A stretch of 64,000 nt of DNA from Larimichthys crocea. Taxonomy: Eukaryota > Chordata > Actinopteri > Sciaenidae. The position numbers were made by a program, and so were the translations under genes. The notes beneath the pieces were generated by a model. It was not told where the DNA came from, did not search any database, and saw only the letters and a program-made list of their open reading frames with translations. The stretch's first letter is position 1, and every line of letters starts with the position of its first letter. Location of the stretch: contig NC_040020.1 in NCBI RefSeq assembly GCF_000972845.2, forward strand, positions 2,170,669 to 2,234,668, given 5' to 3'. This document shows, one piece after another, positions 25,654-39,800 of the stretch.

Positions 25654-25941
25654 TTAGAAGGAGTCCATGGCCTTGAATTCGCTGAGGGCCTGGACAGGGG
25701 AAATGTGTTTCTTCTGGGAGCCTCGTCGCACACGTGTCTGGCACTCCTCCGGCTTCTCCCTTTTTACCAGAGGCTTCTTCTCGGGAGCCTTCATGCGCCA
25801 AGACACCACGGGTGAGTTAACAGCCGCCGTTCCGTACACCTTCTGGTACTTGGTGGAGGCTACGTAAGATGCCTTTACAGTCAGCACCACTGCGTTCATT
25901 AGGTTCTTGGCTGCTTGGATCAAGGAGGTGGCGCTATCCAG
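25654..25941 (-). CDS. CTNNA2: CTNNA2 terminal coding exon with stop (about residues 811-905)
   Basis: Starts LDSATSLIQAAKNLM after a tgtag acceptor, in phase 0, and ends ALSEFKAMDSF followed by a TAA stop (25654-25656). It encodes the last helix of the actin-binding domain (AVVLTVKASYVASTKYQ) and the basic C-terminal tail (KKPLVKREKPEE, TRVRRGSQKKHISP). The DSF end and RRGSQKK tail mark the alpha-N paralogue. A Cys stands where mammals have Phe (PEECQTRV). A CT-rich tract on the plus strand (GA-rich in the mRNA) follows right after the stop. Confidence 0.97.
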   Translation of the reverse strand: MDSATSLIQAAKNLMNAVVLTVKASYVASTKYQKVYGTAAVNSPVVSWRMKAPEKKPLVKREKPEECQTRVRRGSQKKHISPVQALSEFKAMDSF

Positions 25942-28900
25942 CTACAAGGGGAGAGTTGGAGGGGAAAGAGAGAAACACTAAGGGTCAACTCAAAACAGAC
26001 AAGCACTCGACAAGAACAATAGGAAACATTAGCTGCATGCAGTACCGAGGAGGTCTCTGCTGCCACTGGCAATTAAGCAGGATGAAAACATGGCCCTCGC
26101 TATATGACATCTTATTTTAGCAGTTCTTAATGAGCAGAGGCAGGGGTCAGGTGTACCTCTGTCTCCGTCTGTTTTGTTTGGCTGACATTTAAGGGTCGAC
26201 GGCCAGTGGGCCTCCTCCTACCTCACACTGAGGCGAGTCAACTGCTTAGATTTAATGAGTGTGGACTCCAGCTGGCCACCATGAAAAGGTTAAAATCTCA
26301 GCAGGGCTCGCATATCTCATGTGAGACGTCCAATAATAGAGAAATCACAAAGACCCACATCAACAGAAAGATGCCAGGAACCCTGAGGAATTTCAGTGCT
26401 GTTTTTTAATTATTATAATAAAAAGTATGTTTGCAATAACGGTCCCCATGTTTGAAACAGGGAGTGTTTAATAAATTAACGAAGAGATGGAATCTCTTCA
26501 TATCATTAACTATCCGTCCGCAGCCGGATTTGTGTCGGGTGTGCCAAATGTAAAAGGAGCTAAGGAGGTGAAATTGGTCAAACCTGATCAATATTTCTCA
26601 TTAATACAGAAAGATTAAATGGAGAATATGCCTTGCCTGCAAATGTATTAATGTCAAAGGCTAAATGTCAAATGCAAAGAATATGGTATAATTGACTGAT
26701 TTTAATGAGAGCAGTGGTAATAGGGTTCACGAGGCATGAAAAACACAAATGGAAAAAAGTCTCCGCTGCATCTTTCTGGTATTATTATTAGATGGTAATC
26801 GGCCTGAAATAATTGCATCGGTCTTAATCTGCGTGGTCCTTCATCTGGTCTTCCAAGCTTCATCGTGACCTTGAGCTAAAAGATTTGCCCACCAGCAGTG
26901 TGGTGCATTAAACTGACCTGCTCTAGTGATTCAAGCCTAAAAAGAAGCCAATCTAGAACATCAGTGCCGCTCTGTATGGATAGACTTACCCCAGACACGA
27001 TGAGCTCTCCGCCCAGATTCTGAACCTCGGCTTTCACCTTGCTGCAAATGTTGAGCTGATGACAGTACAGGGCAATTCTCTGCAGATAGGCCAGCAGATC
27101 CTGCTTGCACGCCGAATCAGGGCACTGAATGGAAAAGAGGTACAAGGAAAAACACTGTCAAGAAAAGAATAGCCGTAAGTGAGCACTGGCTTTTAACAGA
27201 GAGGCTGATTGTGTCTAGACACTTTTAAGACCTTGGTATTTGGAATGAATCCCATCATCACGTGTTAATGTCATGTTTGGCCGATTGAGGCTACTGTGCG
27301 GTAGCTGCTGTTTAACAGTTGGCCTTGTGGAGGATCTTAACACACCTCTGGCCATGTCATCATGTCATCCATTCAGCAATAACCCTCACTTTATGACTGA
27401 CATGGGCTGTGTCCGAAGTCATTCCCTCATTTACTCCTACACTCCTTTCTGTAATAGGTACTCAGTGGTTTACTCTACATTGAGTCGTAAATTGAGATTT
27501 AGGACCCTTATGATCATTCTGCATCATCACTGACAGGCCACGTGGCGAGCAAATTCAATTTCTGTATCTTGAAGTCTCAAATGACATCACAGAGGTTGAG
27601 TATAGTGCACTAGATTACCGAAGATGATTCAAGTGGACTGTAAACGCAATAGAAATCAATTCAAAATGTCAATCAGAATTCAAAATCCATCAAGGTTGAG
27701 ATGAAAACCAACATATGAGATCGGTTTGCGTTGATCCACACAGTGTCTATGATTTTGGACTTACAGCCAGACTGTAAACAAGGTTTGAGCAGCACGGCCA
27801 AATGGTTTGGATTTCACCATTCTTGGTTATTCCAGGGAGGTCCATGCTTTGTTCCAGGTTAAAACTGGATCATCTGTGATGAACAACGAGCCAACGGTAG
27901 ATTAGCTGACAGAGAGTGTATATAATTCTCTCACGACAGAAACTAAAGCCATCAATGCACTAGATTTGTCATTGAGCCAAAGAATATGCAGAGAGAAAAG
28001 AAAAAAAAAGTTCTTGGCCTTATTTCAGGTATTATTCTCAAAAATCTCCAGCTGCTTATTAAAGAAGCACCATCTGGTTATGAAGGATGTATGTTTTTTT
28101 TTTTTCTCCCCCAAATACTGTAGGTTTGCAGGAAAAACAAGAACAACAATCATAACAGAAACAGTGGGGTTCCATCATTCTGGGTCACTAATTACATTTC
28201 TTTGCACCGAGCCCAAAAGATGTTGCTCAACATTTTTTTTTCTTTTTCCTTTGGTGGTAGTTTGTTGCAAGTTTGAGTTTCAAAGGCAAGTTGAGTTACA
28301 CTGCAGGGTGTCAAACTGATTCATTTCACATAAAACAAGTTTGTCACAGCTTGTTGCCCAGGAGGAAAACAGATCAATCAACGCTGAATGGACGTAATAC
28401 TTTGAAACACATACTTGATTCCACACCAAGCGTTCTATGTATCCCTCCACTTGTTGTCTTCTCTATCTCCGTTTTTATGAAATTTTGAAAGTTCTGACCT
28501 GGTCCTGCTGGCCTTTGTGCTACTTCAACAATGAAGAAACCAACAGAGCAGCAAATGGACCAAAAGGAAATACGTGGACAAGCTCCTGAGGTCGTCCACT
28601 ATCACACAGTTTCCCCCCTATTATTCCATCTGGAAGCCTTCCAGGTGTCAGCTATGGCCCACTAAGCTCCCAGTGGGTTAAGAACACTGCATCAGCTGCT
28701 TAAACACTGTGAGCATCATTTTGTAGCAACGCCTTTCCTCTAGTCATTAATATTAAACGGTCCTAACTAGGACATTCAGCGGCACTGTGTGGGGACATGC
28801 ACAGCTCATTTCCTTGTCTTGTGGGCTCTGGTAGAAGGGAGGTGGCAAGTTAAACATCGAGCTGTGATATGAATACACTCCCTCCAGGACATGCAGCTTT

Positions 28901-29251
28901 CCTAGCCACCCATCTTTCTCTGCTCCTCTCTGAGAAGACAAATAGTATTGATTGGCCACAAAGGCCCTTCACTGATGTCCACAAACAGCGAGGTAAAACA
29001 CAGCCTTTCCGAACTCAAATGAAACGTCTGTCTCTTCAGCCTGCGAATATAATTGGAAAGAGCAACTCAAGATGTGATTTAGATTTATAGTTATGGACAC
29101 TAACGGGGAAACAACGGAGTGAATAAGAACCAAAGCTGCCACCGTCATCCAGCTGAGGAGCCAGTCAGGCAGAGAGAAACTCCTCCTTGGGCATCATGAC
29201 TGCACCGCCAGGCCTGGATAGCATCACTGCTAACTGCACTTCACACTGCTG

Positions 29252-29301
<50 letters not shown>

Positions 29302-29743
29302 CTGCCTCAGGCAACTTTGATGCAGACATGACACAATTGTTCCCTATTGTACAGTTGACTAATAGCCCATTTCTTCCGCAGATTCCCTGTTGATGTAAAT
29401 AAACTGTATGGGCCATTACTTTGCCGGGCCCATTGAAACTCTCTCCAGCTCTATCTCCATCTCTGTCCATCATAGCGATGAACAGCATTTATTACAGAGC
29501 ATTGTGTGCTTCACTGCATGACTTAACTCATGCCTTTCTGAAACTCCTCCCAAACCCTGTGCTTCTCTCAGCATTTCCCAGAATATATATAGAAGTATAT
29601 ATATTTTTCTATCCGGAGAAACAGGTGAAAAATCTCTCTTCCTTTTTACATTTTTATTCTTGCATAATTGGGCAAAGATGAAGGAAACGTGCTCCCGGTG
29701 GATAATTCAGGAACATTGTGTGAACTCGTGCGCTGAAAAAAGG

Positions 29744-29834
<91 letters not shown>

Positions 29835-30796
29835 ATCAGAGTGTGGCAGCCTGTCAAAACACAAGTCACACCTCACACTGACGCAGCATTCATAAGCAGG
29901 CTAAGACTGACCTTTCTTAAATTATTCAAAGTGCAAAAAGTAGTCATTTTTAGCTTAGTTATTTTTTTTTTTGCTGCTTCTCATTAATTATGGCACCTTT
30001 CTCCATTAGTTTTATTTCTCCTCTATTACATGTCCAATGATGGAGACGGGAGGTTTTTCAGAGAGGGAGAGACGGACGACGTGAAGGCGGTACGATGACA
30101 GATTCAAATAGAGCATGTTACACGCAGTTACACAATATGCCTTCTAGCTTACTGGACAGCAACAGTCTCTGTGATGTAAGCTGTCACCTGTCAGTTATTT
30201 CAGGGAAGCTGGTAATCTTTCTATTTGCTCATCCATTCTCTGACACCTCCACCAAGGATTGAACAGTACTGTCTTGTCTGGTGAAACCACCTACTCTGTT
30301 TAAGTGACTCCCCAACCTGTTTTCTTCATTCTTTCATCTGGCATTTCGCACATAAAAAAGTGACCCGGTGTTCCCGTTCATGTAAATCTTTCATCACATC
30401 CCGTTCTCTTTTTGAAAATTCATTTATTGGAATCTGTAATCCGCCGTACTAGCATTAAACTGAAAGCTGAAACTTGTCATGTTTCAATGCAGACATCAGT
30501 AGGCAGACTGGCTGGCTGGTGTGTGAGTAAGAAAAAAGGATTTTCTCTTCTTTGGATGTATTTCTGAGGCATTCTGAGTATGAACAGTAAAAAAACAAGT
30601 AGCATAGTCATTATGCAGTAGGTGTCACAGTGAACTGAAAATGTGGATGTTTGAGGTGGCCTGTTTTCGACAGGTGAGTGATTCGCACAGGTCACGGTGT
30701 TGGTTGTGTGACACGTTTTTGAAGATTTAAACTAAAGAGTGGCTTTTCCTTGTCATGTTGACATATTTAAAGGGTTTGTAGAGGCCTTAAGAGTTG

Positions 30797-30834
<38 letters not shown>

Positions 30835-33800
30835 ATGTATTCTTTTCTTATACCTTAAATCACTCTGTGTGACAGGATATGAGCTTCAACGCCCTAACCA
30901 CATTTCCAAAATGCTAAAATATTAGGTCCCTCCTCTCCAATTAGCGACGAATCTGTTAGTTAGTGCACATGCTAAAATTCTAATGACAGATATCTGAAAC
31001 AAAATGTGACTCTAATTTTTGCAAATTGGATGCTTTAATTTAGGGGTTTTCAAACTGGAGGTGAAAGAGACAAGTGCATGCCGGTGGCCCGATGATTTGG
31101 CTGCTCACCAACACAGTCAACAGTTGGAGCCGCAGCCGAGGCTGTGACACACAGCTCAAGGAGGCAATTATGGCGTTTTTTAAAAAAGTATTTCAACTGC
31201 CCCAATTTGTGTTACGTATAAACACACACACACACACGTGCATTTTTAGTTTCAGTGAGACTCATGTTTTCCAAGAATATGATTCCAACGTTTATTCTCA
31301 CTGATTTAACATCCGGTAAATCCACTTAGAAATAAAAAATCATAACTCCAGAAAGTTGCCCGAGAATCATCACATATTTCACTTTCCTCCTGTGTTATAA
31401 GTACTCCATTGCTAGCAGTCTGTACAAACATTTGTACACTGCAAACAGAAACTGCTAATAGTTCACTTGGCTCCCTTTTAATGGTGCCAATGTGCCAAAA
31501 TGTTAACAAATATACTGGAGGGCTCGAGTTGTAGCCATAATGTTACCCAGAAGTAAGGAACAATAACAGGAGCAGTCACATATTAACTTGTTTCATGTTG
31601 CACATTAGGGAGGCTATGAATGTCTCATTGGCATGGCTCAGACTTTAAAGACCTCTGCTTTAATTGAACACAAACATTACACTGTCCCTTTATGCATCCA
31701 GAAATGCTGCTAATATTTTTTGCATCTAAAAGGCATGAGGACAAGACACTGACACATCAATCAGATTTAAAGCAGAGAGAATCTTCAAAAGCCTCTAAGA
31801 ATAAACTAAAATATGTATTTTGGTCAAGCTGCAAACAATGCCGCTTCATGACTAATTAAAAAAGCTGACAATGAGACTTTCACCCAGCGATCATGTTCGT
31901 TTTTTCATAAAAGATAGTTGGTAGACTTCTCTGTAGTCGGCCCCTGTTGAACGGTAGTTTGTGTTTCCACTGTGAGGTATTTTAATTACACATCAGTCAC
32001 ACTCGGTTTCACTGCTGTCAGCAGCTGCAACAGGAGCTTTGCTCTTGTTATGCACTCGACGCGACGGAGCCTTCCGCTGTGACAACTAAAGGGAAACCTG
32101 GAAGTCTGAATACTTCAATACTTGCATGTGTTTAGCAGCATTCATAAACAATAACTTTGAAGCACTTTGAAGTTGTTCAAGATATGCTTATGCTCAAAGC
32201 TGAAAGTTCACAGGAGTGCGTCGCGGAAGAAAAAAAAAAGTATTCTCGAAAGATGGGGCGAGGAAATGAACCGGTAAAGACCATTTAAAGGTAAAGCTGG
32301 TGATATTTAAATGTTTTTATGTCAAAAAACAACCATGAATTGAGCCTAGTATCGTGTAGCCGCAGTCTGATCCAACTTCTACCACCAAATACTTCAATTT
32401 CTGTTCAAAAAGTACTAAAAACAGCCGTTGCACTGTGTGAAACATCATCACAAAGAACATTGCGACTGTAGTTTCTGTTGCGTCATGCACCGTCCTGCTG
32501 CTGTAAATACTCTCTACTGTATTAATCTTTTCAAAAATAGCCTCCTCCTGTTTGAGAAAATAACTAAACAAGTGTACTGACATCAGCAAGGACCCCCAAC
32601 AAAGGTAGATTTGAAAGCAGATGCGCTCCGTAGTCTAATCTGTCTCGAACAGAGTGATACATACTGTTACGTACCACTGCTGTTCATAACCACATTCAAT
32701 GTATGTCTCAGAGCAGGTGCACCCAATGCTTTACGGCTGCCATTCACTATTTAGGTTGTGTCTGTAGGAGGCATACTTTAAGAATAGACATCGTAGGGAA
32801 AATGGAGTGGGAGAAATAGAGTAGAAAAAAAGGCATTGCTGGAGTGAAATGGGGTGAGGTGCCTCGAGGGGCTTTTCTACGTCAAGTGCTGTGCTTAAAC
32901 GACTATGAAAGAGCTCGCCGTCCTCCTACCCTTCCACGCAGAATTGACTTCTGCTTCACACGTGTTCGTCAATAGGGCTGATGTGCAGTCATGGCGACAA
33001 GGTTTGCTACTTAAGGGACCTGTCTGAAAGCAGAGTGGAGCAGCCTCTATTCTTACCGTCAAACCACTGTGCTCTCCACAAGCACAGGTTACTTACCGTA
33101 ATGTGTGAATGCAGAATACTTGTCCTCTCGGAGTCCGGAATAAAGACAAATAATCATGTTATTGGCTCTGTAATTGGATTAAGATGCTTGATGGCAGCAA
33201 AGTTTGGCTGTTTTAACTTTTAATAACTCATTCCTGGATAAATGGTGAACAGATGCCCGATGTGCCTCACATGAAAACACCCTTATAACAAATATATGGT
33301 GTAAATGAAAGGGTCCTCGAGCCCCTCTTTATTTCTTGACACAGCTCTGATGTCTCTGGAAGTGTAACAGAAGGCTCTGAATATTCAGTAAACACTGGCC
33401 TAGGAACCATTTAAGTGAGAATTAAAAATGGCAAGCCACCTGCTCTTTTCATTACAGCAACTGTTGATTCAGACACAGGCTCTGCCAGTGATTTGCCATG
33501 TGACAGATTCACTCCCACCTATACCCTGCTAAACACTGATCATCACTCTGCAGCCTACGAGCTAAGAAATGAATACATAAACACATAAGTTCATGCTTAC
33601 TTTGTTCGTTATGTCCCAGAACAGCGCTCGGAGCGACATACACACAAGCCGTGACGCAGACTGAAACCTGCTTTCCGGGACAAATGTTCTCACACATGGA
33701 GACATGCAAACATGCCGATACAGACTGAAGCGCTCGCTTTTCATCTCTCTGTTTGTGGTAATTACCGCATAACAGACAGAGCTGTGCACTTATGGCCTGA

Positions 33801-36800
33801 AACTTGGTTCTGTAGTGCAATATGCTCTGGAGAGAGCGGAGCGCTGAGGAGAACACTGACTAAAGATGCCTTGTGGGGAGTTGAAAGCTTAGCATACTCC
33901 ACGACCACTCAAGCTGAGAGGCTGCTAACAGCAGAAGGCTTGCTGATACATTGTTGTGGAGTCACATGTCGTCAGGAGAAAGTACAGGAAATAGAAAACA
34001 GAGTAGGTGGTGAATCATCGTATTCTTTTTTATACAGCAGGACATCAGTTAACATATTTTAATTTAAATTTGGAGAACATTAGGTCATAGGCTGGGTAAT
34101 AAATGCTTATTTTTTGCTGTTTTTGTAAACATTAAATGAAAACACAATTTATCCAAATACCTCTGTGTGTTTGAAAGGATTTAATAATTGATTTTATTCC
34201 ATTACAACTTCAATATTTAAATATATTTTTATACAGTAGTTCTATAATAAATGTTGCTGTTTTTTACCTGAACTTTTTCTGTTATATTTCAGTGTCACTG
34301 CTCTTATCAGCGCCATTTTCAGTTACAGCAGCCGAGCTATTTTCAGCAACAGAGCTCTGATGAATCAACCTTACACTGCCTTCACCCAGCAGCAAATAAC
34401 AAGCAGACAAAGAGAGTGACTAGCCGGTGGACGTAATGGAGCATTTAGCGGCCAAACAGCCAGAACAACAGGACGTGTAAATAAGGCACTTTGCTGACAA
34501 GATATATGTCAGTGTTGTGTTTACAGCTTGCTGCACTGCAATTAATGCAGGTTTGAAATGACATTTTTGTTATAGCTGAATGGTGAAAGAGTGAGAATGA
34601 AAAATTTTGCCATATGAACTTTAGATGTGATTCGTGCAGGCCCCGTGTGAGTTGCAGAAGAGATTTGAATCTCTTGTGCAAATCTTTTTTCTGCAATAAT
34701 CAAATCATTTGATTATTGTGATTTGAATTTTTGATGTGTGCTCCAACATTTCTAAGCACCGCCTGAACAAGGCTCAGCGTGCGATCCTGAAACCAACAAT
34801 AATTATTCCAGGGCTTGCTAGCTAACAGCAGTCGCAATTACAATGACAACAGGCTGCCTTAATAAATCAGTGAGTCTTGTACCTGAGTGTATTCTCACTG
34901 CTTATTAGAGACAGATGAAATGAATAAGAACATTATGCATTACCTGGAGTGCTGCATTCTGAAATACCTCCCACTTCATTTGCCCTATGCACATATACTC
35001 ATCGTGCACAGCTATTTCTTTTCGCTTCCATCTTCCCTAGACACAGCGCCGATTGATTAGATATTGAATATGGTCTGTCAGCGCATTTTAGAGAGGTACT
35101 CATCTGATAATGAATGCAACACCTCGGTTGGGAGCTAATTATATTAGAAACGCAACTTGGTTCTGCTGTCTTGCTCTCTCAGACTTCGCCCCATTGGGAG
35201 ACGAAGCCATGCGGCAACACAGTCCACCGCCACTCCAGCTGGGCTCGTCAATGCCCACTTTAAAGGTTTCCAATGGCCATGCCCACTTAGTCTAACTCAA
35301 AATGTGCTCTGCCGCCAGCTAAGGCGATTCAGTCAGGAACACTTTGGGACTGATAGGAAGTATAAGCATAAAAAATGAAAGTGACAGACGGAGTCGCGAG
35401 GCTACCTGATCTGCGACGGCACGGGCCAATTTGTCCATCCTGGAACCAGCCTCTGCAATCTTCTTAGCCGCGTTGATCACATCTGAGGAGTTCTTCAAGG
35501 GGCCTTTGCCTCTGGGAAAATTCAAGGAGAGAGAAAGAAAGAAAAAGAAAAAGGGGATGTGGGTGGAGTTGCAGAGGCAGAAGACATGCCGAGTTTCCCT
35601 TTAAAGACTGAGCTCACCCCTGTGTCACACAGGCTTGTACAGCAGCTAATTTACTGTGTCTGCTAGGAGGAATATGAGACATTACAATCAATGGACAACA
35701 CAGGATTTCCCATACACTGGATGTTAGGGACTTTTGTCCCTAATGATGTGTCATAGAAATGTCCTTTGAAGCACAAAGCGACAAAATAGTTTTGTGTTTA
35801 ACAGCAAAACAGGAGAATGTTTCAGAGCAAGTTACAGCAGGAACTAAAACAGGAAGGAGAAAGAACGGCCAACAACAGAACTTGTGATGTGCGTTGCCAA
35901 ATAATAGCGGTGCTTGTGTCTGAGCACAACGGCGATAATCACTGACTAATCACTCGTGGCACTGATTTCTATTTATTTTGTTTGGTTCCACGTCATATTA
36001 TTGTGGAGTGGACCACAACCCCCATACACGAGGCATCCGTTAGGCATTTCCCTGATATGCTGATCACAGATGGGGAGAGATTGAGAGGGAAGCTGGTGGC
36101 TTTTAGTAAACATAAGCAACCTAATTCAAACAGATAATCTATGACAATATATCTTTGATTCACGTCTGGGTCACTTGGTTTCTCAGCAAGTATGCTTGTT
36201 GTTAGGGATGGGAATCAAGAACCGGTTCCGTGTGTTTCAATTCCATGGAATCGTTTGGCAGTTTATCTAACGATTCTCTTATCGATTCCAGAAAGCACGA
36301 ATTACGTCACGTAACTTCCGCAAGTTTCGCACGTGTAATCGTGCAATCAGTAGTAAACAATGGCACCCACTCGGTCCAAACGCTCCAAAGTTCGGCTGCA
36401 TTTTACCAAAATAGACGGCAACAAGGCGACTTGCAATCATTGCAAAGTGGAGATAACAGCGTCGGGAGGGAACACGACGAACATGCAGAAACATTTGCGC
36501 ACACAACACGCAATATTTTTAAAGGAATGTCGTGTTTTTGACACGCTTCGGACTGGAGATTAATCTCAACCTAGCAGCAGCTGCAGCAGCCAGACTATGA
36601 CCACCTCTGCGGTTACTACGGAAGGTAACTCTGGTACGTAACACACTGCCTACCATGTTAGCGCCATGTGCTTCTTGCCAGTTACACATCGTTACTAGGC
36701 TGTGGGCCTCTTTTGACCTCGCTGTTGGTTTTGTAAGGTCGTGATACTTCTAACTAAACAAAGTTGATGCTGATCAAACTGTTTGTTCTCCTTTTTTCCC

Positions 36801-39800
36801 CAAATGAGAATCGATAAAGAATCGAATCGTTAAGCAGAATCGATAATGGAATCGGAATCGTAAAAATCGCATCAATTCCCATCCCTACTTGTTGTCACCG
36901 TATTTACCTGCTGCTGCCATATTTTTATAAACACATTGGATAAGACTACCTGTATGTAAAAAGGGTTGCTCATAGTGATGAATAATTAAATACAGATCTT
37001 TCGAGCATCTTTCAGGTCATAGTTTTGGTTTTACGGTGCAAATTTTCTGTATTTATTCACTCGTATTATGTGGCTACCCACCATCTACCCACAAAGTGAG
37101 CAACCAGCCAGTGAACATAGTGGAAAATGTGCAGCTAAAGAGCCAGTTATTTCCCTCTGGAGGTTGTTTTGCCATGTCTGTCATTGCAGATTTAAACTGT
37201 GCTGCTTTGTAGCTGGTGTCATTTGTTTTGTTTTTTGTTTTTTTTTACCTGGTGAAGTCCGTCATCTCCATCATGATCATACACATCTGCTTGGCCAGCA
37301 CAATAATGTCGTTGCCGTTGTCATCCCACTTTGCCACTTCTGCATCGAGCTTGCACTTCTCCTGTCTGAAGCTCTCCACCTGCTCAGCAATCTTGGCTTT
37401 CTCCTCCTGGGGAAGCTGCGCCATGATAGCCTGCAGGCAACAGGGAGAATATGTAAGAAACAAAAGCGTCGGGAGGAGCAGGAGGTTGTTAGGGAGCAAA
37501 TTTGAGCTGAATAAATTGGGAAGATGTCTCAGAATGGGGGAAATGCCAGAGGAGAAGAATTTAGGTGAAGGAATGAGATAAGGTTGGGGAGTAGAGAACG
37601 ATAAGGAAATGAGGAAAGGAGCGGGCGACTAAGAACGAGGATTAGTTTTGGAGAAAGAGAATAAAGAAAAGAATATAAAAGGGAAAGCTGTAGCACCATT
37701 TGTTCTGTTTTTTTTTTTCCTGTCCAGTCTAGTTTTTAATCCGCCCTACAAAACTTGAACATTAAGTTTGGACTATCCCTGCCCTTCTGAAATGCTTCAA
37801 AATAAAGTTCTAAACTTTACATTTAATGACTGGACCTTTTCAAACCCCTTGACATCTTATATCCATAAAGAGCAAATCCATTTTTGCTTTCATTTTTTTT
37901 CCTTCAGCGGCCTTTGGGGGCAGGTCCAAAATGGCATAAATCTTGTGGCAAGGTCACAGGCGCAGTAAGTACCCGGTATTATTTGGGAGATAAATGTATA
38001 ATTACCTCGCTTCTTAGACCAGAGAATGAATAATGCATTTGTTCAACATTATGTCAGGGAGGTGAGATGGAAGGAAGAGTAACCTGGTTTCCATTAGGTC
38101 GATTCTATTGACTCGAGAGGCAGAGAGAGAAAACGAGTACAGTAAAAAGGAAAAGTCACCATTGTTTTTTAACCTCATCTATTATTGACTGTCCTCCAAG
38201 AATTGCTATTCTCTTAATGAAATAATCGCCCTTGTCCTCCTTTTTTCCTGCTTCCTTATTCCCTCTCTCCCTCACAGCAAAGCTGGTGTGTAGGGGGGGA
38301 GGGAGTGCGGGGTGAGCTCAGCGACAAAAGTGCGTCACTTTGCTGATGTCCCCTGGTAGATGTGTCAGGAGGAAAATGAAAACAAAAAAAATACAGATGA
38401 CTCGTCTTCCTGTTGAAATTCTTAGAAAGAAAAATAAGCAGGAGGGAGGCGACAATGAAAGGGAGGTGGGTGGGGGGGCGAGGAATTGAAATTACAGGCA
38501 CAACTTTCTCATCACAGGCCAACAGATGTGTCCATGAGCTTTGGCCTGCTGATCACTGTGTGAGAAGAGCTTTGATGGCGGTTAGCTTGAAAAAAAAAAA
38601 AAAAAAGACCCAAACGACATAAGCAAACAAGCAAAAACCATCCCCCTCAAGCCCAGGGTAGATTTCCTCTGCTCATGGTGCCAAGACACACAAACAACAG
38701 CGCGGCAGCAAATCCCATTAAACAGCGTGTGGGGTGAGAACGCTGCTCACATTTAAAACAAATACCAAGTTAATATGTATTTAGACTGCACAATGAGAAA
38801 TAAACTATCGGAAACAAAAGCGATGGGGAAAAACTGTTCATTTCGTAGGTATACTTGCAAAGTGTCGCTATGAATTATGTGTCGTGCATGCAGCAGGCAG
38901 TGGCTCTAAAAGCTCCTTCACCACTATATGACAAAACTGCCCATCTGCAAGTCAAATCTACCTCTGCAGGTTAATTTAAGAATCATTCGGCCCCTAAACA
39001 TTATAATAACAATTTGGTATAATGAGCTTGAACCAAATTTGAACCAATGGTGTTCAAAATATCTGACAGGTAAAGTGAAGCTTGCCAAGCAGTCGACCCA
39101 AATCTGCTCACACGGCACCCTTTTTGATTATGGTGATGTGTTCAAATTGTCAGTGCTCTGCTCATGCTGCCACCACACCGCTCACATGAAAGCTGCTGCT
39201 GCTGTTCATTCAACATTTCAAGACGCTCCACCCCCACTGGCATCAACCTGAAGGCGCTCAGTCAACAGGGGGTTGGGGGGGGGAGGGAGTGAGTATTGTC
39301 ATTTCCCACTCCCCTGCTGTGCTGTTTCTTTGTGTGGAGTGACAGGGTCAGAGCCTACATGCCAAATGTTAACGCTATACATAGCCTCCCTTCACATAAT
39401 AATCCAGTTCAGAATGGCTGACTGTCTGAACTTTCATTCCAGCTTGTTGGAGTTTCAACAGAACAACAGAGTAGCTTATTTTTTAAGAAAGCCGTGCTCT
39501 TGATTTCAACTCTGACATGGTTTCAGATTCTAACCAGTTTGAATAATAACACAAATATTTATAAATATGAACCCGAGGACCACAAAAGTCATTTTAGTTC
39601 AGACACTTGTGCTCTCAGCTTGTGGTTGGGCTCCCTGGCTTCCGGTTTTCCTGATTACATGTTCTTGTACCCAAAAACAGCTGTACTGTAATTGCTGCCT
39701 AATCAATAGTGACACAGGTGAGTGCACTGTGCCACACATCTCTCTGACCTGATGACTCGTGGGCGGTTATTAGCATGTCTTTGCTGCTCGTATGATCCCA

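Larger units (their letters stand above)
27125..35405 (-). other. CTNNA2 intron (8281 bp)
   Basis: Bounded by GTAGCC donor and ttcag acceptor. It contains two (CA)n arrays, an (AT)n array, a palindrome and a possible repeat listed separately. No other gene was recognised. Confidence 0.9.
35512..37248 (-). other. CTNNA2 intron (1737 bp) carrying a hAT element
   Basis: Bounded by AG|GTAAAA donor and cccag acceptor. The 685-bp hAT remnant at 36203-36887 makes up about 40% of it. Confidence 0.92.

Noticed and set aside
29646..29881. ORFs with Cys-Val or His-Thr runs
   Set aside because: Translations of the (CA)42 microsatellite.
37068..37581. Two overlapping plus-strand ORFs (145 and 121 codons)
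   Set aside because: They are antisense to the 182-nt CTNNA2 exon and its flanks; open by chance.
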